Shown piece by piece: positions 1 through 8,167 of a stretch of 64,000 nt of DNA. Within the stretch, counting starts at the first letter, position 1. Every line of letters starts with the position of its first letter. The notes beneath the pieces are model-generated. The model saw nothing but the letters and a program-made list of their open reading frames with translations. It made no database searches and had not been told where the DNA came from. The stretch comes from Rhabdaerophilum calidifontis (GTDB taxonomy: Bacteria > Pseudomonadota > Alphaproteobacteria > Rhizobiales > Beijerinckiaceae). A program made the translations under genes and the position numbers. The DNA lies in the NCBI RefSeq assembly GCF_008641065.1, contig NZ_VTRS01000002.1, positions 1 through 64,000 on the forward strand. The letters run 5' to 3'.

Positions 1-1
1 G

Positions 2-61
2 GCTCCGCCGCCGCAGGCCGCGCCGCGCCCGGCCCCGCCGCCGCAGGCCGCGCCGCGCCCG
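2..61. repeat. Two 30-bp tandem repeats coding for APPPQAAPRP
   Basis: Two adjacent 30-bp units (2-31 and 32-61) differ at one base. Each codes for the same ten-residue Pro/Ala block, so the repeat is in phase with the partial gene. It may continue to the left of the window. Confidence 0.85.
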
Positions 62-112
62 GCGCAGCCCGCCTGCACGCCCGAACTCAAGGCTCAGGGC
101 AAGTGCCGCTGA
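2..112 (+). CDS. C-terminal end of a Pro/Ala-rich protein (partial)
   Basis: Only the last 36 residues are in the window. The frame is APPPQAAPRP repeated twice, then AQPACTPELKAQGKCR and a TGA stop at 110-112. The low-complexity Pro/Ala linker followed by a short tail with two cysteines is typical of secreted or envelope proteins of this group, but no family can be named from so little sequence. The frame is supported by the in-phase 30-bp repeat. The stop codon lies inside a 16-bp tandem duplication. Confidence 0.6.
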   Translation, partial: APPPQAAPRPAPPPQAAPRPAQPACTPELKAQGKCR

Positions 113-128
113 GGGCAAGTGCCGCTGA
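97..128. repeat. 16-bp tandem duplication spanning a stop codon
   Basis: The 16-mer GGGCAAGTGCCGCTGA occurs at 97-112 and again, directly adjacent, at 113-128. The first copy carries the last codons and stop of the Pro/Ala-rich gene. The second copy is therefore non-coding. This looks like a recent slippage duplication. Confidence 0.9.
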
Positions 129-157
129 TCACAGCCTCGGCAGGCCGCTGTTGCAGA

Positions 158-185
158 AAGGGCCGGGTTTTGCACCCGGCCCGTG
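158..185 (-). terminator. Hairpin terminator after the dehydrogenase gene
   Basis: A perfect 9-bp stem GGGCCGGGT/ACCCGGCCC (160-168 and 174-182) encloses a 5-base loop. On the minus strand the stem is followed by TTT. It lies between the convergent ends of the partial gene at 112 and the minus-strand dehydrogenase ending at 211, so it may serve both. Confidence 0.6.
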
Positions 186-210
186 CGGTTATCCGGGATG
201 GTCCCTGCCG

Positions 211-1080
211 TCAGCGTTCGAGACGCGCGATCAGGCTCGACGTATCCCAGCGGTTGCCGCCCATTTTCTGCACTTCGGAATAGAACTGGTCGACAAGCGC
301 GGTCACCGGCAGATGCGCGCCGTTCCGGCGCGCCTCGGCGAGGCAGATATCGAGGTCCTTGCGCATCCAGTCCACGGCGAAGCCGAAATCGAACCTGCCA
401 GCATTCATCGTCTTGCCGCGGTTTTCCATCTGCCAGGAGCCGGCCGCGCCCTTGGAGATCACGTCGAGCACCGTCTCGATGTCGAGCCCGGCGCGCTTGC
501 CGAAATGGATCGCCTCCGCGAGCCCCTGCACGAGGCCGGCGATGCAGATCTGGTTCATCATCTTGGCGAGCTGGCCGGAGCCGGAGGGGCCGATCCGCCG
601 GCAGGCGCGGGCGAAGGCCATGATCACCGGCTCGGCCCGCGCATAGGGCGCGGGATCGCCGCCGCACATCACGGTCAGCACACCGTTCTCCGCTCCGGCC
701 TGGCCGCCCGAGACCGGGGCGTCGATGAAGGCGAAGCCGCGCCGGGCCGCCTCTTCCGCCAGTTCGCGCGCCACCTCGGCGCTCGCGGTCGTGTTGTCGA
801 TGAAGACGCTGCCCGCCTTCATCGTGTGGAACGCGCCGTCGGGGCCGATGGTGACGGCGCGCAGGTCGTCGTCGTTGCCGACGCAGGCGAACACGAAATC
901 CTTGCCCCGCGCGGCCTCCTGCGGCGTGGCCGCGAAGCTGCCGCCATGCTGCCCCGCCCAGCGCTCGGCCTTCGCCGCCGTCCGGTTATAGACGGTGACG
1001 GCATGGCCGCCCTTGTTCTTCAGATGCCCGGCCATGGGGTAGCCCATCACGCCGAGCCCGAGAAATGCGACATCCGCCAT
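211..1080 (-). CDS. NAD(P)-dependent beta-hydroxyacid dehydrogenase (3-hydroxyisobutyrate dehydrogenase family)
   Basis: This 289-residue protein has the family layout: an N-terminal Rossmann fold with GLGVMG at 8-13, the substrate-binding segment DAPVSGGQAGA at 120-130, the catalytic lysine at K173 in GQLAKMMNQ, and a helical C-terminal domain. The family oxidises 3-hydroxyisobutyrate, tartronate semialdehyde or related beta-hydroxyacids; the substrate here is not readable from sequence. The start is the ATG preceded by CAGGAG with a 6-base spacer; longer upstream readings run through the permease gene. It is the last gene of an amino-acid ABC transport operon, 23 bp after the permease stop, suggesting a role in catabolism of the imported compound or a product of it. 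Confidence 0.9.
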   Translation of the reverse strand: MADVAFLGLGVMGYPMAGHLKNKGGHAVTVYNRTAAKAERWAGQHGGSFAATPQEAARGKDFVFACVGNDDDLRAVTIGPDGAFHTMKAGSVFIDNTTASAEVARELAEEAARRGFAFIDAPVSGGQAGAENGVLTVMCGGDPAPYARAEPVIMAFARACRRIGPSGSGQLAKMMNQICIAGLVQGLAEAIHFGKRAGLDIETVLDVISKGAAGSWQMENRGKTMNAGRFDFGFAVDWMRKDLDICLAEARRNGAHLPVTALVDQFYSEVQKMGGNRWDTSSLIARLER

Positions 1081-1103
1081 GGGAAACTCCTGATTGAGAA
1101 GGG

Positions 1104-1820
1104 TCAGCGCAGCGCGAGATGGCGGGTGAGCCGGGCCTCGAACAGATCCCAGAGCCGCCGGATGATCTCGACAAGAGCGAGATAGATCAGCGCCGCCACG
1201 AGGTAAATGGAGAGGTCGAAACTGCGCGCGAAGGCAAGGCGCGTTGCGCCCATCAGGTCGAACAGCGTCACGAGCGAGGCCAGCGCGCTGGCCTTGATCA
1301 TCACGATCAGCTCGTTGCCGAGCGGCCGCAAGGCCACGATCATCGCCTGCGGCAGCTCGACCTTGAGGAACGTGGCGCGGGCATGCAGGCCGAGCGCCCG
1401 CGCCGCTTCCGCCTGCCCCGCCGGCAGCGACAGCAGCGCGCCGCGGAAGATCTCGGCCTGATAGGCTGCGGTGTTCAGCGTGAAGGCGAGAAGGCAGCAA
1501 TAGAGCGGCTCGCGGAAGAACCACCACAGCCCGACATCCTGCCAGAACGGCCGCATGGCGCCGAGGCCGTAATAGATCAGGAAGAGCTGCACGAGCAGCG
1601 GCGTGCCGCGGAAGAAGGTCGTGTAGCCGGCGACGAGGAGGCGGGTGACGCGGCCGCCGCGCAGGCGCAGAAGCGCGAGCCCCAGCCCGAAGAACAGGCC
1701 GAGGCCGAACGAGATCGCGACAAGCTGGAGCGTCAGCCCCAGCCCGTCCGCCATGCGGCAGCCATAGCGTTCGAGCACGTCGAGGCCGATGGCGTGGCCG
1801 GGCCATGCGCACCAGCTCAT
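1104..1820 (-). CDS. Polar amino-acid ABC transporter permease (HisM/ArtM type)
   Basis: A 238-residue inner-membrane permease of the HisM/GlnP family with about five hydrophobic segments. The cytoplasmic coupling loop ('EAA' motif) reads AEAARALGLHARATFLKVELPQA, around residues 137-159. The FRGTPLLVQLFLIYYG block near residue 70 is diagnostic of polar amino-acid uptake permeases. The start overlaps the stop of the preceding permease gene by 4 bp (ATGA), so the two are translationally coupled and probably form a heterodimer. No ATPase gene is found in this operon. Confidence 0.92.
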   Translation of the reverse strand: MSWCAWPGHAIGLDVLERYGCRMADGLGLTLQLVAISFGLGLFFGLGLALLRLRGGRVTRLLVAGYTTFFRGTPLLVQLFLIYYGLGAMRPFWQDVGLWWFFREPLYCCLLAFTLNTAAYQAEIFRGALLSLPAGQAEAARALGLHARATFLKVELPQAMIVALRPLGNELIVMIKASALASLVTLFDLMGATRLAFARSFDLSIYLVAALIYLALVEIIRRLWDLFEARLTRHLALR

Positions 1821-2566
1821 CGCAGCGCCCCCCGCGGGCGATGGCCGCGATGGGTGCGCGCCTCAAGCCGGTCGAGCCCCCAGGCCGAGAGCACGGAGAA
1901 GGAGAGATAGATCAAGGCCGCCGCGCCGAAGAACAGGAAGGGCTCCTTGGTCACGACATTGGCGCGGGTGGCGATGAACATCGTATCCTGCAGGGTGATG
2001 ACCGAGACGAGCGAGGTCTCCTTGAGCAGCACCATCCAGTTGTTGCCGAGGCCGGGCAGCGCCACGCGCAGCAATTGCGGCAGCACCACCAGCCGGAAGG
2101 CCTGGAACCGCGTCAGCCCCAGGGCCGCCGCCGCCTCGCGCTGGCCTTTCTGGATGGCGTTGAGCGCCCCCAGCCAGACCTCGGCCGAGAAGGCCGCGAG
2201 CACCACGCCGAGCGCCACCATACCGGCGATGAACGGCGAGAATTCCACCGATCCCGGCAGTCCTGTCCAGGACCAGAATTGCTGGACGAGGATCTGCATG
2301 CCGAAATAGATGACATAGAGCGTCAGGAGTTCCGGCACGCCGCGGAACACAGTGGTATAGAGCGTGGCGACCCCGCGCAGCAGCGGGTTGCGCGCGCGCT
2401 TGGCGAGCGCCACGAGCAGCCCGAGCGTGAGGCCGAACGGCAGCGTCGCGAGCGCGATCGAGATCGTCACGCCCGCGCCGGCGAGCAATTCGTCACCCCA
2501 GCCGTCGGGTCCGAAGGAAAGAAGGGCGAGATAGCGCTCCAACAGGCGGCGCTCCGGCGGGGCCAT
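1817..2566 (-). CDS. Polar amino-acid ABC transporter permease (HisQ/ArtQ type)
   Basis: A 249-residue permease, partner of the downstream HisM-type gene. It carries the FRGVPELLTLYVIYFG block near residue 95, the EAA coupling loop QREAAAALGLTRFQAFRLVVLPQ, and five or so membrane segments. It follows the binding-protein gene by 40 bp. The small N-terminal extension before the first membrane segment is cytoplasmic. Established family role: transmembrane half of a histidine/arginine/lysine/octopine-type importer. The exact amino acid is unknown. Confidence 0.92.
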   Translation of the reverse strand: MAPPERRLLERYLALLSFGPDGWGDELLAGAGVTISIALATLPFGLTLGLLVALAKRARNPLLRGVATLYTTVFRGVPELLTLYVIYFGMQILVQQFWSWTGLPGSVEFSPFIAGMVALGVVLAAFSAEVWLGALNAIQKGQREAAAALGLTRFQAFRLVVLPQLLRVALPGLGNNWMVLLKETSLVSVITLQDTMFIATRANVVTKEPFLFFGAAALIYLSFSVLSAWGLDRLEARTHRGHRPRGALR

Positions 2567-2606
2567 GGCGGGGATGCCGCCATGGCGGTGAAGGGGAGGG
2601 GCGGGC

Positions 2607-3380
2607 TTACTGGATCGCCTTCTTGCCGAGCCATTTCATGGCGTGCTTGTCGAGCGAGCCATCGGCCTTCGATTCCGCGATCGCCTTGTTGAGCATCGCC
2701 TTGAGCGCCTGGTCCTCCTTGCGGATCGCCATGCCGACGCCGGGGCCGTGGATCTGCGGATCGCGCTTCACCTCGGCGACGACCTTGCAGCAATCCTTGC
2801 CCTTGTCCTTCAGGAAGCTTTCGAGCGCCTCCATGTCGGCGATGATGTAATCGAGGCGGCCGTTGAGAAGGTCGAGATTGGCTTCCTCCTGCGTCGGATA
2901 GGGGCGCAGGGTCGAATTCTTGTAATAGGCTTCGAGGTAGTTCATGTGGATCGTCGAGCCCTGCGCGCCGAGCGTCTTTCCCTTGAGCGCGGCGGGCGAG
3001 ATGTCGGTCGAGGTCACGGATTTGTTGGCGATCATCGCGATCGGCGTCGAGGTATAGACATCCGAGAAATCGACGCGCTTCTGCCGCTCCGGCGTCGCGT
3101 TCATGCCGGCGACGATCACGTCGTATTTCTTCGACAGCAGCGCCGGGATGATGCCGTCCCAATCCTGCACGACCCAGGTGCATTTGACCTTCATTCGGGC
3201 GCAGAGATCGTTCATGTAATCGATCTCGAAGCCCTCAAGCTCCTTCTTGGCATTGAGGTTGTTGTAGGGCGGGTAGGCGCCCTCGGTGCCGATGCGGATT
3301 TCCTTGATCTCCTGGGCGGAAGCGATGGCGACCATTGCCAGCGAGAAGGCCGAAGCCGCGAGCACGCGCAACGTTTTCAT
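2607..3380 (-). CDS. Periplasmic amino-acid-binding protein of an ABC importer
   Basis: A 257-residue family-3 solute-binding protein. Residues 1-22 form a Sec signal peptide ending ASA before QEIKEIRIG. The mature start IRIGTEGAYPPYNN and the segments GFEIDYMNDLCARM, YDVIVAGMNATPERQKRVDFS and GVGMAIRKEDQ match LAO/HisJ/ArtJ-type proteins. The R in TPERQKRVDFS is the usual carboxylate-binding arginine of this fold. It is the first gene of the operon with two permeases and a dehydrogenase. The cysteines C60, C66 and a CC pair near residue 197 could form disulphides in the periplasm. Confidence 0.92.
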   Translation of the reverse strand: MKTLRVLAASAFSLAMVAIASAQEIKEIRIGTEGAYPPYNNLNAKKELEGFEIDYMNDLCARMKVKCTWVVQDWDGIIPALLSKKYDVIVAGMNATPERQKRVDFSDVYTSTPIAMIANKSVTSTDISPAALKGKTLGAQGSTIHMNYLEAYYKNSTLRPYPTQEEANLDLLNGRLDYIIADMEALESFLKDKGKDCCKVVAEVKRDPQIHGPGVGMAIRKEDQALKAMLNKAIAESKADGSLDKHAMKWLGKKAIQ

Positions 3381-3651
3381 GGATTGATCTCCCTAATCCT
3401 CTGCCGTGCGGCGGTGATTTCCTTGGTCTCGCCGCGGGCCGGGGCTCAATCTGCCAAGGCTTTTCCGGCTTTGGCAATGCGCTTTGCCGGCCTGCAGCGT
3501 TTTTTTGCCGGCGGCGCCGATGGCGCTGCCATGCGTGGCGGCAGGGGCGGCACGAATCCGGGCAGGCTGCATTGACCGCGGGCGGCGGGCGCTCATATCA
3601 CGTCCGGGGCGCGGCGAGAGGTGCCGCGCCCGTTTCGCGAGGTTCAGCCCG
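3381..3651. promoter_or_regulatory. Divergent intergenic region with an inverted repeat
   Basis: A 271-bp gap between the leftward amino-acid operon and rightward mrp. It contains an imperfect hairpin TGCCAAGGC...TTTGGCA (3452-3476), followed by a T7 run near 3500 next to a GCCGGC repeat. This could be an operator or leader structure for the transport operon. I see no gene in it and cannot place a -35/-10 pair with confidence. Confidence 0.3.
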
Positions 3652-4764
3652 ATGTCGGACAGGAATGCCATTCTCGCCGCCCTGCGGCAGGTGCGGATGC
3701 CAGGCGGCGAGGGGGATCTCGCCAGCTCCGGCGCACTCTCCGAGATCGTGATCCATCAGGGCAAGGCCTATTTCTCGATCTCGGTTCCGGCGGCGGAGGT
3801 CGCTCATTCCGAGCCGCTGCGCAAGGCGGCCGAGGCGGCGGCGCGTGCGGTGCCGGGCATTTCCGCCGCCATCGTCACGCTCACCGCCGAGAAGGCCCCG
3901 GCCCGGCCGGCCGCATCCCCGCCGCGCGCGGCGGCGCCGGGCGGGGCGGGTGCGGTGAAGCTCCAGGTCGAGGGCGTGCGGCATATCATCGCCGTGGCGA
4001 GCGGCAAGGGGGGCGTCGGCAAATCGACCACCGCGGCCAATCTCGCGCTGGCGCTCCAGGCGAAGGGGCTGCGGGTCGGCGTGCTCGACGCCGATATCTA
4101 CGGCCCCTCGATGCCTAAACTGTTCGCGATCCGCGGCAAGCCGACGCTTGCCGGCGGTCGGGTGCTCAATCCGATGGATGGCTACGGGCTCAAGGTGATG
4201 TCGATCGGCTTCCTCGTCGAGGAGGAGGCGGCGATGATCTGGCGCGGGCCGATGGTGCAATCCGCCATCCAGCAGATGCTGCGCGAGGTCGCCTGGGGCG
4301 AACTCGACGTGCTCGTCGTCGACATGCCGCCCGGCACCGGCGACGCCCAGCTCACCATGGCGCAGCACGTGCCCCTCGCCGGGGCGGTGATCGTCTCGAC
4401 GCCGCAGGATCTCGCGCTGATCGACGCGCGCCGGGGCGTCGCGATGTTCCGCAAGGTCGAGGTGCCGATCCTCGGCATCGTCGAGAACATGAGCTATTTC
4501 ATCGCGCCGGATACTGGCAAGCGCTACGATATCTTCGGCCATGGCGGCGCCCGCGCCGAGGCGGAGCGGATCGGCGTGCCCTTCCTCGGCGAGGTGCCGC
4601 TGGCGATGGAGATCCGCGAACGCTCGGATTCCGGCCTGCCGGTCGTCGTCACCGAACCGGACGGCCCGCATGCCCGCGCCTATGCCGAGATCGCGGCGCG
4701 CGTCTGGGCGGTGCTGGAGGGCGGCGCGACCCGTCGCGCCGCGCCGCGCATCGTCATCGAGTAG
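3652..4764 (+). CDS. mrp: Mrp/ApbC-type P-loop ATPase, Fe-S cluster carrier family
   Basis: A 370-residue protein: an N-terminal MIP18/DUF59-like domain (about 1-80), a Pro/Ala linker (82-100), then the ParA/MinD-like ATPase domain with the deviant Walker A SGKGGVGKST at 117-126, DADIYGPSMP, VVDMPPGTGD near 223-231 and STPQDLAL at 249-256. Family members deliver [4Fe-4S] clusters in the cytosol as dimers. The usual C-terminal CxxC ligand pair is absent: residues 285-288 read APDT in the segment NMSYFIAPDTGKRYDIFGHGG. The chosen ATG follows GCGAGG; longer upstream readings lack the family's normal start. The 3' end overlaps the convergent gene by 11 bp. Confidence 0.93.
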   Translation: MSDRNAILAALRQVRMPGGEGDLASSGALSEIVIHQGKAYFSISVPAAEVAHSEPLRKAAEAAARAVPGISAAIVTLTAEKAPARPAASPPRAAAPGGAGAVKLQVEGVRHIIAVASGKGGVGKSTTAANLALALQAKGLRVGVLDADIYGPSMPKLFAIRGKPTLAGGRVLNPMDGYGLKVMSIGFLVEEEAAMIWRGPMVQSAIQQMLREVAWGELDVLVVDMPPGTGDAQLTMAQHVPLAGAVIVSTPQDLALIDARRGVAMFRKVEVPILGIVENMSYFIAPDTGKRYDIFGHGGARAEAERIGVPFLGEVPLAMEIRERSDSGLPVVVTEPDGPHARAYAEIAARVWAVLEGGATRRAAPRIVIE

Positions 4765-5038
4765 GCTCGGCCTGGCTCCGGTCGCGCATGGAGGCGAGGG
4801 CGGCCGCGCGGCAGCCTTGCGAGAGTTCCGCGGCATTGGCGCGCAGGCAGGCGGCGATCCGCCCGCCGCCGGGCCTCACATCCGGGCAGAAACGCGCGAC
4901 ATCGCCCCGGCAGGCCTGCGCGAGGGCCATGGTGCCGGGATTGGCACCCGGCGCCGGCTGCGCGAAGACGCCGGTTGCGGCCACCAGCATCCCGACGCCG
5001 ACACTGAGCGCGAGCGCGCGCGCGAGGCGCATGGTCAT
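4754..5038 (-). CDS. Small secreted cysteine-rich-repeat protein
   Basis: A 94-residue protein with a signal peptide (1-26, cleavage after VFA) and a mature part containing four cysteines: ACRGDVARFCPDVRPGGGRIAACLR, then SQGCRAA. The spacing C-x6-7-C-x10-14-C resembles the cysteine-rich GLG1-type repeat found in small periplasmic proteins of this group. The ATG at 5038 follows a strong GGGAGGGG. The end overlaps mrp tail-to-tail. The function is unknown. It may be co-transcribed with the next gene upstream, 14 bp away. Confidence 0.75.
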   Translation of the reverse strand: MTMRLARALALSVGVGMLVAATGVFAQPAPGANPGTMALAQACRGDVARFCPDVRPGGGRIAACLRANAAELSQGCRAAALASMRDRSQAEPTR

Positions 5039-5052
5039 GGCGTGCCCCTCCC

Positions 5053-5406
5053 TCATTGCCAGGTCACCGAGCCGGTGCGGGTGACGCTGCGGCCCTGCGG
5101 GCCGGTCGTCACCCGCGTGCCCTGCCATTGGCCGGGCGCTGTCCGGGTTGCTGCGCCGGTGCGCGTGGCATTGCGGCCGCCGGGACCGGTCACGACGGCG
5201 CTGCGGCTGCAATGCCCGGCAGCGCAGGCGCCGGCTGCCGAATAGGTTGTGACACCGCCGCGCGGGCCGGTCACCGAGCCGGAGCGATTCCAGCTCCGCG
5301 CCTCGGCGGCCGTTGTCAGGATGAGAAGGCATGCCGCGAGGCTGGCGCCGAGGGCCGGTGCGAGGCGCTGGGAAGAACGACAGGAAGAATGGCGGGCAGG
5401 TTGCAT
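5053..5406 (-). CDS. Secreted protein with TGPxG/TRTG repeats, function unknown
   Basis: A 117-residue protein. Residues 1-36 form an N-terminal signal or anchor with a hydrophobic stretch (LGASLAACLLILTTAA). The mature part is made of four irregular repeats containing T-G-P-x-G-G/R and T-R-T-G, for example SVTGPRGGVTT, VVTGPGGRNATRTG, VTTGPQGRSVTRTG. It is rich in Thr, Arg, Gly and nearly free of acidic residues. Two cysteines (C61, C66) lie in the one region without repeats. The start is the ATG 12 bases after GGGAG. I do not recognise a named family. The repeats suggest a basic, extended beta-type surface or periplasmic structure. Confidence 0.7.
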   Translation of the reverse strand: MQPARHSSCRSSQRLAPALGASLAACLLILTTAAEARSWNRSGSVTGPRGGVTTYSAAGACAAGHCSRSAVVTGPGGRNATRTGAATRTAPGQWQGTRVTTGPQGRSVTRTGSVTWQ

Positions 5407-6817
<1,411 letters not shown>

Positions 6818-6842
6818 GCCCCGGCTCCGCGCGACAGCATCG

Positions 6843-6870
6843 AGCCCGGCCCTCGCGGCCGGGCTTTTTC
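6843..6870 (+). terminator. Rho-independent terminator after TRAP binding protein copy 1
   Basis: An 8-bp stem GCCCGGCC/GGCCGGGC (6844-6851 and 6857-6864) is followed by TTTTT. It lies 26 bp after the stop codon and separates the two paralogous binding-protein genes into separate transcripts. Confidence 0.9.
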
Positions 6871-6977
6871 GTCTCCCGTCCCGGCCGGACACGAAAGGCG
6901 CTTGCGCCGCCCCGCCATTCTGCTCTGATCGGGGCCGGAGCCGCGCCCAACAGCGGCCCGTGAGGGAGAGAGAAACC

Positions 6978-8066
6978 ATGAAGCGCAGGGATTTCCTGGC
7001 CGCCGTTCCGGCTGCCGCCGCCGGCACGACCATCGCGATGCCGGCCATCGCCCAGAGCATGCCCGAGATCAAGTGGCGCCTGACTTCGAGCTTTCCGAAA
7101 TCGCTCGATACGCTCTACGGCGTCTCGGAGGTCTTCGCGCGCCATGTCGCGGAGATGACCGACAACCGGTTCCAGATCCAGTGTTTCGCGCCGGGCGAGA
7201 TCGTGCCGGCGCTTCAGGCGGCGGATGCGGTGACGAACGGCACGCTGGAAATGTGCCACACCGCCGCCTATTACTTCGTCGGCAAGGATCCCGCCTTCGC
7301 CTTCGGCACCGCGATTCCCTTCGGTCTCAACGCCCGCCAGCAGAGCGCCTGGTTCACCAATGGCGACGGGCAGAAGCTGTTCAACGATTTCGTCGCCAAA
7401 TACAACATCCACTCGATCATGTGCGGCAATACCGGCGCGCAGATGGGCGGCTGGTTCCGCAAGGAGATCAAGTCGCTGGAGGACATGAAGGGCCTGAAGT
7501 TCCGCATCGGCGGCTTCGCCGGCCGCGTGGTGCAGCGCGTCGGCGGCGTGCCGCAGCAGATCGCGGGCGGCGACATCTACCCGGCGCTCGAGAAGGGCAC
7601 GATCGACGGTGCCGAATGGGTCGGGCCCCATGACGACGAGAAGCTCGGCTTCGCGAAGGTGGCGCCGTTCTATTACTATCCCGGCTGGTGGGAAGGCGGC
7701 GCCGCGCTCTGCGTCATGGTTAACCGCGAGAAATGGACCGGCCTGCCGAAAGCCTATCAGGCGATCATCAACGCTGCCGCGCATGAGGCGGGCAATTGGT
7801 GCATGGGCCGCTACGATACCCAGAACCCGCTGGCGCTGAAGCGGCTGGTCGCGGCCGGCACCCAGCTCCGGCCGTTCCCGGCCGATGTCATGGAGGCGTG
7901 CTGGAAGGCCGCGCATGAGATCTATGCCGAGGAATCGGCAAGGAACCCGCATTTCAAGGCTTTGTGGGAATCGCAATCCGCCTTCCGCGGCGACAGCTAT
8001 CTGTGGTGGCAGGTCGCGGAACTGACCTACGATACGTTCCAGATCCGCCAGCGCGCCCGGGGTTGA
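6978..8066 (+). CDS. TRAP transporter substrate-binding protein, TakP-like (copy 2)
   Basis: A 362-residue paralogue of the preceding gene with the same length and block order: Tat signal MKRRDFLAAVP...[88 protein letters not shown]. Differences cluster in the middle third (for example NGDGQKLFNDFVAKYNIHSIM) and may alter ligand choice. The ATG at 6978 lies behind GAGGGAGAGAG. The copies look like a tandem duplication that has since diverged. This copy is convergent with the TRAP permease genes and shares a bidirectional terminator with them. Confidence 0.93.
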   Translation: MKRRDFLAAVPAAAAGTTIAMPAIAQSMPEIKWRLTSSFPKSLDTLYGVSEVFARHVAEMTDNRFQIQCFAPGEIVPALQAADAVTNGTLEMCHTAAYYFVGKDPAFAFGTAIPFGLNARQQSAWFTNGDGQKLFNDFVAKYNIHSIMCGNTGAQMGGWFRKEIKSLEDMKGLKFRIGGFAGRVVQRVGGVPQQIAGGDIYPALEKGTIDGAEWVGPHDDEKLGFAKVAPFYYYPGWWEGGAALCVMVNREKWTGLPKAYQAIINAAAHEAGNWCMGRYDTQNPLALKRLVAAGTQLRPFPADVMEACWKAAHEIYAEESARNPHFKALWESQSAFRGDSYLWWQVAELTYDTFQIRQRARG

Positions 8067-8094
8067 ACGCACGGCGGAAATCGACGCCCGGATC

Positions 8095-8129
8095 AGGAAA
8101 GCCCGGCCATGATGGCCGGGCTTTCGTTT
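8095..8129. terminator. Bidirectional terminator between TRAP binding protein and TRAP permease
   Basis: The inverted repeat AAAGCCCGGCC ATGAT GGCCGGGCTTT (8098-8123) is followed by CGTTTT on the plus strand and by CC TGATC after TTT on the minus strand. Its position between convergent stops at 8066 and 8168 fits termination in both directions. Confidence 0.85.
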
Positions 8130-8167
8130 TGGGCTGGCGCGGATCAGGCACCGATGCAACCCGGGTG

